Of a stretch of 64,000 nt of DNA, positions 1 to 11,809 are shown piece after piece. The position numbers and the translations under genes are program-made. Location: NCBI RefSeq assembly GCF_022682495.2, contig NC_071390.1, forward strand, positions 154,728,583-154,792,582. Reading direction: 5' to 3'. The first letter of the stretch is position 1. Every line of letters begins with the position of its first letter. Origin of the DNA: Desmodus rotundus. Its lineage: Eukaryota; Chordata; Mammalia; Chiroptera; Phyllostomidae. The notes beneath the pieces are model-generated. The model had not been told where the DNA came from. It saw only the letters and a list, made by a program, of their open reading frames with translations, and made no database searches.

Positions 1-2042
1 TCTTCTTTCTCAAAATTACTGCAGCAATTAGGGGTCATTTATGGTTTTGCATAAATTTTTGAAATGTTTGTTCTACATCTGAGAAAATGTCATTGGTGTT
101 TTTATGGGAATTACATTGAATCTATAAATTGCTTTGGGTAGTATGGACATTTTTATGATGTTAATTCTTCCAATCCATAAACACAGTGCATGCTTCCATT
201 TATTTGTGTCTTCCTTAATTTCTTTCTTCAGTGTTGTGTAGTTTTCTGACTGTAGATCTTTTACCTCCTTGGTTAGGTTTCTTCCTAGGCACTTTGTTTT
301 TTTTGTTTCTATATCAAATGGGATTTTTTTTCCTGATTTCTGTTTCTGATATTTCATTCTTGGTGTACAAAAATGCCTTCAGTCTCTGAATATTGATTTT
401 GTATCCCGCTTCTTTGCCAGATTCACTTATTAGGTGAATGTACTATTTTTAGTGTATTATATAAGGTTTTCTATGTACACTATCATGTCATCTGAACACA
501 AGGACAGCTTTACTTCTTTTCAACTTGGATGTGTTTTATTTCTTTTTCTTGTCTTACTGCTATGGCTAGGACTTCTAATACTATGCTGAATAGAAGTGTT
601 GAAAGTGGACATCTTTGTCTTGTTTCTGATCTTACTGAGAAAGATTTTAGTTTTTGCCCACTGAGTATAATGTTGCCTGTAGGTTTCTTGTACATGGCCT
701 TTATTATGTTGAGATATGCTCTCTCTACTTCCACATTGCTGAGTGTACCTTTTAAAATGCTTTTTCTGCATCTATCAATACGATCATGTGATTTTGTCTT
801 TCCTTTTGTTTATGTGATGTATTGTTTTTTGATTTGCGAATATTGTACTATCCTTGCATCCTTGGGATTAATCCTATTTGATCATGGTGTATGATCTTTT
901 TAATGTATTGCTGGATGCAGTTTGCCTATATTTTGTTGAGGGTTTTAACATCTATGTTCATCAGTGATATTGACCTATAGTTTTCTTTCTTTTTGGTGTC
1001 TTTATCTGGTTTTGGGTTAGGATGATGCTGGCTTCAAAAAAGAGTTTGGGAGTCTTCCCTCTCCTGGGACTTTTTGGAACAGTCTGAGAAGGATAGGGGT
1101 TAGCTTTTCCTTAAATGTTTTGTAAAATTCTCCTGTAAATCCATCTGATCCAGGCCTTTTGTGTGTTGGGAGTTTTTTGATTACTGTTTCAATTTCATCA
1201 GCTGTTATTGGTCTGTTCAGGCTTTCTGCTTCTTCTTGATTCAGTTTTGGAAGATTATATTTTTCTAGAAATTTGTCTATTTCACCCAGGTTTTCAAATT
1301 TCTTGGCATATATTTGTCTGTACTAATTTCTTACAATCGTTTGTATTTCTGTGGTATCAGTTGTAATCTCTCTTCTTCTATTTCTGATTTTGTTTATTTG
1401 GGTCTTCTCTCTTTTTTTCTTGATGAGTCTGCTTAAAGGCTTGTCAATTTTGTTTATCTTTCAAAGATAAACGTCCTGAATTTACTGATCCTTAGAATTG
1501 TTCTTTTAGTTTCTATGTGGTTTAATTCTGTTCTCATCTTGGTTATTTCCTTCCTTCTACTTGCTTTGGGCTTTGTTTGTTGTTGTTCCTTGAGTTCTTG
1601 TAAATGTAGAGTTAGGTTGCTTATTTGAAATGTTTCCATATTTTTAGGTAGGCCTGTGTTGCTATGAACTTCCCTCTCAGTACTGCCTTTTCTGTGTCCC
1701 ATACGTTTTGGACTGTTGTGAGTTCATTTTCATTTGTCTCCAGAAACTTTTTGATTTCTTCCCATTCATTCCTAACCCATTCATTGTTTAATAGCGTGCT
1801 ATTCAATCTCAATAAAGTTGAATGGTTTTGAGGGTTTTCCTTGAGGTTGATTTCTAGCTTCAGGCCCTTGTGGTATGAGAAAATGTTTGATATGATTTCA
1901 GTTGTCTTGAACTTGTTGAGGCCTGTTTTGTGTCCTATCATGAGTCTGTCTTTGAAAATCTTCCATGTGCATTTGAAAATAATGTGTATTTTGCTTCCTT
2001 GGGATGACAAAGCTGCTTGTCAGGTGGGAAAGCTCTCATAGG
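1..2042 (-). mobile_element. LINE-1 ORF2 remnant (antisense), endonuclease end to reverse transcriptase
   Basis: Read on the minus strand this is the body of a LINE-1 ORF2, the endonuclease/reverse transcriptase used for target-primed insertion. From 2040 down to 1 the order is: end of the endonuclease domain ([11 protein letters not shown]), the linker ([21 protein letters not shown]), the RT core (SETRQRCPLSTLLFSIVLEV near 520-640), then the segment with [13 protein letters not shown] and [20 protein letters not shown] near 80-300. It runs off the window at base 1, so the 3' end is not seen. It is dead. Stops and frameshifts split it into many pieces. The endonuclease SDH motif reads SYH (1870-1875), and the RT FADD box reads CSDD (484-498 region), so both catalytic aspartates of that box survive while its first two residues do not. 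The 5' end is truncated next to a T24 run. The family call is firm; the subfamily was not determined. Confidence 0.95.
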
Positions 2043-2066
2043 TTTTTTTTTTTTTTTTTTTTTTTT
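2043..2066. repeat. T24 homopolymer abutting the L1 truncation point
   Basis: An uninterrupted run of 24 T lies exactly where the antisense L1 ORF2 homology stops. On the minus strand it is an A run immediately upstream of the truncated L1. It may be the poly(A) tail of another minus-strand insertion to the right (2067 onward), or an expanded A-rich target site. The sequence to its right was not recognised. Confidence 0.9.
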
Positions 2067-3937
2067 GTCAATCTTATTTCCTTTGTTCACGTAGAACCAT
2101 AATCTGCCAGGAGACTTGTAAGCTTCCCACAGGCTACACACATAGAACCATAATAAAAGCAGTTTTATGCTGAACACCGGTATTTTTGAGAACATAATAT
2201 GTTGAGTACAGTAATTTTAAAGAAAACCCATGAAAAGCTCCTCTTCTGTCATTAATGCATTTAAGTTTTCCTGTTGGATATTGTATTATGATCTAATGAC
2301 ATAGACAACTGTAAAATAGCTTTCAAATATAAAATAAATATAATAATCATATCCATTAAAATGATTAGTCATGTCCAAAAATTTTAACAATTTCAGCAAG
2401 ATACCACCCTCTACCAGGAGGGCAGAAGTTAATTATTAGTGACAACTTTAGACCCCATCAGCCTGCAGAAGCACCAACTGAATCTCCATAACAAACTTTA
2501 CTATTATTTATCTACTATTAGTTTTTCATATATTTGCCTTGCCACAATTTGCTTATTGTTTTTATACTAAGATCCATACAAATTCAAGTTCTCACCAAAC
2601 CTTTGAATTATTCATTTTTCTTTGTGTATCAGCTATGTATACATTAAGTATACATTTTAATAAACTTATTTTTCTCCTGTTATAGAAGGGTCCCAGTTCA
2701 GAACTGAAAATTACTCTCAACAAGTCTTCAGTGCTATATCAACATAACTAAATCATTTCTCCAAAGTTGTCATAAGCCCTATGCTGCATTCCAACTGTAG
2801 GTGTTGGTTAAAGGAAAAACTTTCTTAATATAAACTGTGAAAGATAAGAAATATTCTCATGATCACATGCTAACATTGATATTGTCTCTGAGATTCTAAA
2901 AGATGAAGTGAAATATTTGTTACCATCTGGTATAGGAATCTTTTTAGTACATATTTTCATATTTCAGTTTATTTATCCTTTACTGATTTATACATGCAGA
3001 GAAGCATTTGTTAAACATACTAATGGGCACCTCCTGTCTACTAGGTGTGATGCTTTTGTTATAGACAGTAAATAACAAGTCTTTATACAATACTTATTAT
3101 GTTGCAAGAGTTTTACATACATGATAAATTTCTAAGTCCTGAAGAATAGCATTGTTTAGAACAGGAACAGACAAGCTATTATGATTTAACATAGAACAGA
3201 CAAGACACTGTCATTTAAAGTGTATATCTGTGGAAGAAAAGTGTTTGGAACAAAAAAAACAGTGATTAGCTTTCTTTTGGAAGCTGATTGGAGGAAGGTT
3301 ACATGGAGAAGATTTGGGGGAAGTGGGACTAACAAGGAAAATGAGAGCATTCTCGGGTTCAAAGTAGAAAAATAACAGTGTGTTTGAAGAACATAATGTA
3401 GTTTCATATTTTTGTTGCATAGGGTGTGAAGAACACATAAGAAGAAGAGAAATTTTTGAGATCTACATCATTAATTCAGGTTTTTCCAAAACTGGAGTGA
3501 CAAAATTGAACCATTCAGTAATTATATAGGAAGATGACATATTCACACTGGCATTTGAGAAAGATCAATCTGCCAGCAATATAGTTAATTTAGGCAAAAG
3601 CAGGTGCAAAAATTCCAAGTCAACTTGTTGTCGGGAATCAGGCTCTTGCACAGGATTGCAAGGAAAGCATCCCAAGGACCCACACATGGGAGGTTGTCAT
3701 GTGGCAAGACATTTTATTTTTCTAATGTTTCATCTCCCTCCATTCCACCACAGAAAAAGTTTAACCTTTTCCTAAACAAAGACAAAGCAAAAGCCAGTGT
3801 CCAGAGCTGCTTCTTCATATTAAAGCTTATATGTCATATACATGAGGCTCATTTTAAATACAAGGACACTGGGGACACACTCAAAGATGAAGAGCAGGAT
3901 GACAGCTAGTGGGGGGAAGTTAGTGGGTGCAGGGATT
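2067..3937. other. Unassigned AT-rich sequence
   Basis: I find no gene here. The only hint is a weak MIR or L2-like antisense stretch at about 3020-3130, where CTATTAGGTGTGATGC-like wording and a run ending in a potassium-channel-unrelated AT tract resemble the conserved old SINE/LINE core; it is too decayed to name. An 11-bp direct repeat AGAACCATAAT occurs at 2093-2103 and near 2143-2153. The frames at 3186-3438 and 3604-3909 show no recognisable domain. Confidence 0.4.
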
Positions 3938-4060
3938 GAGCAAAAAGGAAAAAAGACTCATGGACATGAACAACAGTATGGTGATTGCTGGGGGAAGAGG
4001 GGCTTAAGGGGACTAAACAGTAACAGAAAAAATATATAATAAAGATGAAATAAAGCACAA
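3938..4060 (+). mobile_element. L1 3'-UTR tail, 5'-truncated
   Basis: The segment carries the bat L1 3' tail pattern: GACTCATGGACATGAACAAC, then CAGTATGGTGATTGCTGGGG, then a purine-rich stretch, then a short A-rich ATAATAAAGATGAAATAAA end. The same tail is recognisable at 10949-11030 and 15317-15425 with different truncation and divergence. No coding part remains. Orientation is taken from the A-rich end. Confidence 0.65.
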
Positions 4061-4087
4061 ATATATAAAATAAAGTAACACCAAAAA

Positions 4088-4107
4088 ATACATACATACA
4101 TACATAC
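4088..4107. repeat. (ATAC)n microsatellite
   Basis: Five perfect ATAC units lie just downstream of the L1 tail. This is a typical tail-derived simple repeat. Confidence 0.95.
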
Positions 4108-4879
4108 AAAGATGCCATCAAAGATTGGGATATTTAGATTTGAAAGATGAAAGGTAATGAGTTGAAGCCAAATTTCACATAAGTAGAGAATGATCTGTAT
4201 AAGAGGGATGTATTTTTTGAAATGCATATTTGTGATTTTCTTTGATATATTTTTTTTCTACATGACTTTCTATCAAACTAAAGGCCTTTGTTGACTTAGA
4301 GATAATTAGTAATCTAGAGATAAAGGAAGAAGAGAAAGAATATTTGGTATTCAAGCATAAGATTACATAAAGAATTGAAATACATGAACCTCAATCAGAG
4401 AGAAGCAAGAAGGACAGTAACAAGAAAAAATCAAACCACGCTATGGCTGGCATCTTCCAATGAGCTTTGTAGTCCTGCTTCTCTGTAATTTGTCAACCTT
4501 ATGGAATTAATTATATTAGAAATATGGGAGCTCTTTACATCTGCCTGACTGATACTCTTGAAATACATATTTACTACCCAAAACAAAGTAACATTACTTT
4601 GTTGATATTTACAGTAAATTAACATTCAAAATTTGGATGATAACATTAGGTCATCAAAATAAAAATAAATTTTTTGTAACAACACAATTCAGATTTTAAA
4701 ATGGACTGCTGTGGAAAAATCACTGAACTATATGTAAAAACACATTGATTTTTGTCTTGGCTATGGTGAGTTCTAGAAAATCTCGAGGCCTACACATTCT
4801 CACATCTCAGGAGAGTCAGATAAGAAATCCAAAGCCTATGGATAAACTGATTGCTTATCATACAAATTAAATGATTTAA
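4108..4879. other. Unassigned sequence
   Basis: AT-rich sequence in which I recognise no repeat family or coding frame. Confidence 0.5.
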
Positions 4880-5960
4880 AACACCTACACAAATTAGTCA
4901 ACTGACCTTGGACAAAGGAGGAAAGGAAATACAATGGAGAAGAGAGAGTTTTTAAACAAATATTGTTGGGACATTGGATATTACCTATTTAAAAACGAAT
5001 CTAGATACAGATCTTTTTCCCCCTCACAAAAGTTAACTCAAAATGGGTCATAGACTTTTACATAAAACACAAAACTTTCAAGCTCCTAGAAGATCACTTT
5101 GGAGAAAATCTAGATGAGCGTTGGTTTGGCCATCAATTTTAGATACAGTATCAAAGGCACGACACATGGAAGAAATGACTGATGTTACACTTTACTAAAA
5201 TAAAAAAAGAACTGTTCTGCAAAAAACATGGAACATAGAATGAGAAGATATGTCACAGACTGATATTTGTAAAAGTTGAATTTCATAAAGGATTATTATC
5301 CATAATATACAAAGAACCCTTAAAATTCAATAATAAGAAAACAAAGAACCTGGTTTTTAAAAGTCAAAGATATGAACAAATATCTCAACAAATAAGGTAT
5401 ACAGGTGGTGAATAAGCATATGAAAAATGTTCTACATCATACAGTATCAGGTAAATGCAAATTAAATCAACGAGATACCACTATACACTTATTAGAATCA
5501 CCAAAACTCAAAACACTGACAACTCTACATTCTGGACAGACTGTAAAACAATAAGAACTTCAATTCATTGCTGGTGGGAATGCAAAATGTCACTTCAGAG
5601 GACCGTTCGGTGGCTTCTTACAGAAGTAAACACAGTCTTATCATAAAGTCCAAAAATTGCACTCTTTTATATTTACCCAATGAAGCTGAAATTTTATGGC
5701 TGCACAATAGCCTACACAAGGATGTTTATAACAGTTTTATTCATAATTGCAGACACGTGGAAGCAACCAAGATGCTGGAGATGTTCTTTAGTAGATAAAT
5801 GGATAAACTGAGGTGCAATCATACTACGGAATATTATTCAGTACTAAGAAAATAAGCGATCAAGCCATTAAAGACAAGGAGGAAGCTTAAATCTTAATAA
5901 TGTATATGACCTGATGAAAAAAAGGTGATCTGAATTCCTTTTGAATATCAGAGTCAAATC
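4880..5960 (+). mobile_element. Old LINE-1 (L1M-type), end of ORF2
   Basis: The plus strand follows the ORF2 C-terminal order: a GACCTTGGACAAAGGAGG start corresponding to the 'D(K/Q)G' region, TTGTTGGGACATTGGATATT matching the WDNWI-type stretch, AAATGCAAATTAAATC, a TACCACTATACACTTATTAG block matching the 'MRYH(L/F)TP' region, and TTCATTGCTGGTGGGAATGC matching the 'CWW(D/E)C' region near 5560-5585. It continues through AGTAGATAAATGGATAAAC and GGAATATTATTCAGTACTAA near 5790-5850. Many stops and indels are present. This is an ancient, inactive insertion; its subfamily cannot be fixed by eye and both ends are approximate. Confidence 0.85.
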
Positions 5961-7750
5961 CTTTACCTTTTACTGTTCCAGGGGAAAAATGAAGTAGACA
6001 TAACAATCTAAACAACTTGAGTGTTCCCTAAAACTGTTCCCTTCTGGGAGGCTCAACCCCTCACTTTCATCAGGTATTCTGTTCTAGGACCATAGTTTCC
6101 AGTATTTTATAATTTTGTAATCATTTCCATAAAATGTTTGAATACATACCTCCAATACATGTGTATTATTTATTTATAAATAGTATACATGTTCTGTCAA
6201 ATAATTGTTATATGTAATGAAACATACATAAAGTATATATATTTAAAGCTAATATTAAGTTATAGGCCAAGAAGATTTTAATACTTGGAAAATCTTAAAT
6301 AATGAATGAAATACAAAAATAAATGCCAATTTATATGCGCACCAATGCACTGTCGACTTCTCAGTTGAAAGGCAATGGCCCAGGAAAGTGCAATAAGTGT
6401 GGTCTTAAATCAAACCTAGGAGCAGTAACTATTTAAGTCAACAAACACAGATTTGTGCATTACTTGTATATGTCAATGCAACATATACAAAATTCTGGGG
6501 GTAATAATTAAACCTTTTCTTCAAAAGCCTACATCTAGAAGACAAGTATGTCAATTACATAAATATCTGTTATATGAAAATTCAAATCGAATATTATGCT
6601 GTGGAGATATGAGTCCCCATATCTCCATATCTCCATTCCCTCCCCATTCGGCCTGGGAGGGAATCCACATTCGTTCCTTCTGTCACCCCAGGTGGTCCTA
6701 AGAATATTGCCCTTTTCTTGATGGTAAATTTGCAAACTACTGCAAAGACAAACAGGGCTCCTTTAGAGGAGAAAGCTGTGCTGTCAGCAGTCATCGCCAC
6801 TTGAAAATTAGGAAAGAAACAGAAGGATGGGGTAAGTGGCTGTGGAAAATATTTCTCTAGACTGTCTCCTCAAAGCGCGTGCTAGGCGCCAGGAAAAGGA
6901 CCGGATTAAACACAGGGAAAGCATGCCAGCATCCCTGCCAGCGTCCCCTCCATGTACTGTGCCTTAGAGCACCTAAGATGCACTTGACTCGTTATCAGGG
7001 GACGTGGGGGTCTTGGAAACTTATATATTTCTGACTTAAAGATAGATTCCCATTCTCACTTTATGAATATTGACATTTAAAATTTTATACATTTTTAACA
7101 TTGCTATCTTCTCTGACATGGGGATTCTGACATGCTGGCAGGGTCCCTGATGAAAGCGGTGAATTGCCAGATGGATGGATACATAACATCTTGACTGGCA
7201 GATTATCTTTACCGTCTAGATAAAATTTAACATAGAAAAGGGAACAAGATGCTTCTGCTTCCCAATTGATCTGCAAAAAATACAGTGAAATCAAATTGTG
7301 AAATATTTGTATAGATCAGAAAAAATCTGAAAAAGTCAAAATGTTGCTCATGGGAGATTTCAATTGCATAAATATTGACTGAGTAACAGCTATGTGGGAA
7401 ATGTAACAGTATGTCTCTTAGAAAAAAGTCTGTTTGTTCATAATTCAATTTGATGAACAGCCACTCTGGCAGGATAGACAGAATCAGTTTGTTATATATC
7501 ATAAGGCTCTCAGCCAGGGATTGTTGATAAATAAATATGAAACCAGTGTCTTTGAATAATAATTAATAATAATAATAAAGTTTAAAAAAAGAAGTCAGTC
7601 CCAAACCTTCATATTACAAATTCTGTTTCATTTTCTCCAGTCCTTACACTATCTTTGTTGCCCAGCAATACCTACTTTCAACTATGCTCATCAGTCAATT
7701 GTCCTATGTTTTTTAATTTTGTGTGAGGTATAGTGTAAAGTATGTGAGAA
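5961..7750. other. Unassigned sequence with a more GC-rich patch
   Basis: No gene or clear repeat was recognised. A patch at about 6600-7010 is more GC-rich than its surroundings and includes AAAGCGCGTGCTAGGCGCC (near 6873-6891). A short (AAT)n run lies near 7558-7580. The frames at 6453-6800 and 7085-7502 lack any domain I know. Confidence 0.4.
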
Positions 7751-7772
7751 AGAGAGAGAGAGAGAGAGAGAG
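7751..7772. repeat. (AG)11 microsatellite
   Basis: Eleven uninterrupted AG units. Confidence 0.95.
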
Positions 7773-7974
7773 CAGGGAAAGAGATTTCAAGTCAAAATAA
7801 CTATGAAGTCTGTTGAATTTAAAATAGAGTTAGTACTACTAAAATAATTTTCTTTAGGCAGAGATTTATCTTGGTGCTATCAAGCACCTTTTCTGTTCCC
7901 TTTTTCATCTTTTCTCCAGGTGTAACCCCTAGTTTTTCAAGTTTAGAAATCTCACAAGGAAAACAAGCAGAAAA

Positions 7975-8200
7975 TCAAAGAGACACAGATAACATTATGA
8001 TGGTTAGCAGAGGGAAGGGAATAGGGGTGTGGCAAAGAATAAAGGGAGTCAGATATATGGTAACAGAAGATGATTTGATTTTGATTGGTGGGCACACAAT
8101 GCAAACATACAGATCATATATCATAGAAATGTACGCTTGAAACTTATAGACTCTTATTAACCAATGTAACCCCAATAAGTTTAATTAAAAAAGAAGTCTC
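7975..8200 (+). mobile_element. Probable L1 3'-UTR tail
   Basis: The stretch has the order ATTATGATGGTTAGCAGAGG, GGTGGGCACACAATGCAAAC, CATAGAAATGTACGCTTGAA, TTATTAACCAATGTAACCCC, AATAAGTTTAATTAAAAAAG. I know this wording as the 3' end of a laurasiatherian or bat LINE-1, ending in a short A-rich tail at about 8188-8196. It is non-coding and 5'-truncated. A frame at 7871-8140 crosses it and is an artefact. Confidence 0.55.
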
Positions 8201-8540
8201 ATTAGAAAATAAACCAGTGGATTGATCCACTCTATTTTGTGAAACACTGATTTTTGTAAAGAATCACTACTCCCAAAAGATATTTATATTCTAATTAGGC
8301 AACAAATCACTAAGGCAAAGAGGGAAAACTGTTGAAATGGAACTTAGAAATTAGAAGCAGAGAAGTGTTTAGACTAGTAAAAACACACGAAAGAAAGGAG
8401 ATATTAACTGGAACAGAGCCCGATTCGGGGCCCACCTGCTAAGCGGATGCTCAGGGCACCAACACAGCAGAGCAGGTACAGGGCTGGGGGTGGCATGCAG
8501 CTTCTCTTATGACAAGAATGATGTAAAATAAAGCTGCACT
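8201..8540. other. Unassigned sequence with a small GC-rich islet
   Basis: Bases 8415-8510 are GC-rich compared with the flanks and contain a few CpGs, but there is no frame or motif I can name. Confidence 0.4.
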
Positions 8541-9215
8541 GAGAGGCCATTATTCACTTATCAGATTTATAAATATCGCCAAGTTTGGGAACATACTCTC
8601 GGTAAGGCAGCTAGGAAATCAGGAACCTTAATACACTGCTGGTGGGAGTGTAAAATAGTACAATCCCTGCAAGTCAGAAACTTAGCAATATCTATCAGCA
8701 TTTCAAATACACACTTTTGACCAAACAATTATGCTTCTGGGAATTTAATCTACATATATGGTTGTACATATGCAAAATGACATTATTATAAGTTTATTTG
8801 TTACAGCCTTGCTTACAATAGCCAAAGAATAAATCCCCCAAATTCCACCAAAAGAAGAAAATGTAAATAAATGATGATGCATTGATGTAATGTGTAATAT
8901 GTAGATACAAAGCAATGAGCAATTATCTGTGCCCTGATATGGGATGCCCTCCAAGGTAAAAAAAAAATGTTCAAAACAATGTATATAATGTGTCACCTTT
9001 GGGGTAAGAATAGAGAAAATAGAACCTATATTTATGTTTACTTAAATATACTTAAAGAAATTCTGAAAAGATATATAAAAATCTAAGAACAATGATTAAA
9101 CAGTGAGGAGGAAGAAACGGACAGAGGAGCAAGCAGGGAGTGAGGGAAACATTTCACTGTGTACCGTTTCATACTTACAGACATAATACCTATTGGAAGA
9201 TTAAATAAAGCTTTT
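8541..9215 (+). mobile_element. Old LINE-1 fragment (L1M-type), ORF2 end and 3' UTR
   Basis: The block 8620-8660 (TAATACACTGCTGGTGGGAG followed by TGTAAAATAGTACAATCC) is the LINE-1 ORF2 'CWWxC' region with WxxVxxSL-type continuation. TTATGCTTCTGGGAATTTAA (about 8729-8748) matches the 'IPLLGI' region, and GTTACAGCCTTGCTTACAAT (8800-8819) precedes AGCCAAAGAATAAATCC. It runs on to AATAAAGCTTTTGTTATTGG near 9205. The sequence is badly decayed, with no coding potential left. Plus orientation follows from this order. Confidence 0.8.
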
Positions 9216-9314
9216 GTTATTGGAATGAAATTAGAAATGTGGAATCATTTATCTTTTGCATCTGCACAAAATATAAATTGAAATGTTCAAAAATGCAATT
9301 CATTGTTTTGAGGT

Positions 9315-9665
9315 CGAGTCAGAGTAGACTGGGTTATACTGCCATATCAAACAACCCCAAACATCAGTGTTGTACAAAACGAGTTTCTCATGCTGCATGT
9401 TTGCTGAGGGGCTGCTTCATCTCTTTTCCATTTTGTCTGCATTGCAGGTCAATGTTAATGAAACTGCTCCTATCTGGCACTCTCATGCCAGGAGAAAAGT
9501 GTGAGAGGTGAACATAAGCTCATAAAGCTTTCTTAAAATGTATATGCATTATTTATTACCTAGAAACATTTTATTGGCTAATGCAAGTCATATGACCCTT
9601 CCCAAATTCAACAGTTCTCACAAAGGAAGGGTGCATCCTTAGTCATGTGGTCAGGCCTAAGTTTA
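9315..9665 (-). mobile_element. Ancient LTR-like repeat, probably MaLR/MLT type
   Basis: The order is AACAACCCCAAACATCAGTG, TTTCTCATGCTGCATGTTTG, ATTGGCTAATGCAAGTCATA, TGACCCTTCCCAAATTCAAC. It resembles the reverse complement of an old ERVL-MaLR-type LTR, whose 3' end reads '...GGGGTTGTTTG...' on the minus strand. I am confident it is a high-copy mammalian repeat but less so of the class. The 90-codon frame at 9239-9511 is a by-product. Confidence 0.45.
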
Positions 9666-10948
9666 AGACAAAAAGACCTATCATACTCCTCCAGGTAAGA
9701 AATATTTTTTAAAATAATACCTATTACCAAATATACTTTATTATTAAAGATCTTCATTTTCTCTGTTCCCACTCCATGAATGCTGAACTAAGCCCAACAT
9801 TAATTCTAATGTTAATCTAAGCTTATAAAATTAATATATGCTTTAAGGAATCTACCTAGAGTTCCTAATACATACCTCACTGCTCCCTTATGAGAATAGA
9901 CCATGAAATTATTGAAATTTCCAGGAAATAAGTTACCCTGAGAGTTGGTCAGTCCTGCTTTTAAAGTCAGGTTTGAATATTTTCCAGTGGATCAAGACAA
10001 ATGGTTAAGCCCTCCCCTGTATTGAAGCACCATTAAGAATGTGAGCTATTCCACAAAGTGGGACTGAAAAAAGAGTATTTTTAATTGCAGATGAGCAGAG
10101 ATTTCTTAACCGAGTGAATAAAAGAAACTTGCATTTTAATAATCATTCCTAAATACAGAAACATTTTCTCATACTGAAATAGCTGAATATTATCCATAAA
10201 ATAGGCTTTAATTAAAATTATAAACTCTGTTACTTAATTTCCTTTAGTCCCTCTTTAGTTATTCTCAGCTATTTTATACCTTATTCAGAAAAGTAGGACA
10301 TTACATCCGCATTAATTGAATACCACTTGAATTCTGTATCTTTCTACAAAATAATATTACCTATGAAATCTTTTAATCAGGTAATAGCTATGTGGATTTA
10401 TTGCCAATAAAAAACAAACCATTTTTGGCTCTCATTAAACTTCCTTTGGGGACTGAAAAAAAACCCTAAACAAAAAGAACTTTTTTCATTTTAAATGATC
10501 ACTTAAGAAATAGTACTGGTGATAATTTGAATTTCATTTTAACGCTAATTCTAAATTGTCTGTGCTGATGTGACTGAAACTGAGAAGTGAATGAAACTGC
10601 AAGACTGAGGTAGAAAAAAGTAGGGAACGTGGTCAGAGCTTAGGCTTCCAAGTGAGATCTGAGAAGAAATACTGAATAATGAGAAAAGCAGCCTGGTTGG
10701 AATAAAGGGATTATGATGGTATTGAAAGGCGGCTTTGGAGAATTACATTAGGACAAATCATAGAAGACTTAGGTAGCTAGCTAAGGGTCTTAGTTGAAAT
10801 GAGTAGATAGGACAGGTTGTTAAATAGGAGGCTGAAAAAGTGTAGAAGGAACAGAGCACATGGGGCAAAGCATACTGGAAAAGCGTAACTGGAAGCAGAG
10901 AAGTCATTCCCTCTGTGCAAATGATTAGGGATGATAGAGATCTAAGTT
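9666..10948. other. Unassigned sequence
   Basis: No gene was recognised. The part at 10560-10940 (for example AAAGGCGGCTTTGGAGAATT, then TAAATAGGAGGCTGAAAAAG) has a faint L2-like antisense look, but the match is too weak to call. Confidence 0.4.
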
Positions 10949-11030
10949 AAACAGCATGGTGCCTGCGGGGGCAGGCAGGGGCTTAAGGGGACTAAATGGT
11001 AATGAAAAGTAGAATAATTTTTTAAAAGGA
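10949..11030 (+). mobile_element. L1 3'-tail fragment
   Basis: CAGCATGGTGCCTGCGGGGG leads into GGGGCTTAAGGGGACTAAAT, and the second block is shared with the L1 tail at 3938-4060 (GGGGCTTAAGGGGACTAAAC). A TTTTTTAAAAGG end follows. It is short and 5'-truncated. Confidence 0.55.
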
Positions 11031-11393
11031 AATGTCTTTATGATGAGATGCAAAAGTTAACTTGAATAAATAAAAAATATAAGCTAACAAAATTTGAATA
11101 CATTAATATAAGAGATAAAAAGGAGAAAGGACTCTAAACTGACTGACTTTGAGGCCAGGAAAAATACAGATGGGTGACTGGGAGAATCGGAATCCATAGC
11201 AAAAAGACGATTGAAGATCGGGCTTGCAGATTAGAGTGGGAAATGGGTGCATGTATAATGCATTCAGGTGTAGAGAGATTTAAAAATTTATGTTTACTAA
11301 TGTTGAAAAAAGTGATCAGATTATACAAATTAAATGTGAAGTAGATACTTCAAGTGCAAAATTCAAGTTTGAGAGAAGACAGGAAAAAATTCA
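11031..11393. other. Unassigned sequence
   Basis: AT-rich flank of the polypyrimidine tract. I see no recognisable family or gene. Confidence 0.4.
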
Positions 11394-11545
11394 CCCTTCT
11401 TTTCCTTCCTTCTTTCCTTCCTTCTTCCTTCTTCCTTCTTTCCTTCTTCCTTCCTTCCTTCCTTTTTCCCTTCCTTCTCTCCTTCTTTCCTTTTTCCCCT
11501 CTTCTCCTCTTGCCCCTTTTCTCCTCTTGCCCCTCCCTTTTTTTA
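11394..11545. repeat. Long polypyrimidine tract, (TTCC)n-like
   Basis: About 150 bases are almost only C and T on the plus strand, made of imperfect CTTCC and TTCC units followed by CCCCTTTTCTCCTC units. The purine strand is the complement. Tracts of this kind can form triplex (H-DNA) and are prone to length change. They also create spurious Phe/Ser/Leu/Pro-rich frames (11290-11646 and 11354-11554). Confidence 0.95.
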
Positions 11546-11809
11546 TATCTCTAGCTCGATTTCTGTCTCCATCTACATCACCAACTCCATCTCTATTTCT
11601 ACCTCTACCTCTCCCTGATCATTCTGGCTGTTCTGTGTGTACTTAGGGACAATGACATGCCATTTGTATCGGGTGAGTCGTCTATAAATGTAAAATAGGG
11701 CAATTTAGTTAATAGCGTTGTTCCCGCCTTCTGTCTCTCTTGCAGTGTGTTTTCTAGTGCATGAATGCAAAAAAAAAAGTTATAATGACATTAATCACAA
11801 AACTTTTTA

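Noticed and set aside
11290..11646. 118-codon Ser/Leu/Pro/Phe-rich frame as a secreted or low-complexity protein
   Set aside because: It is a translation of the polypyrimidine tract.
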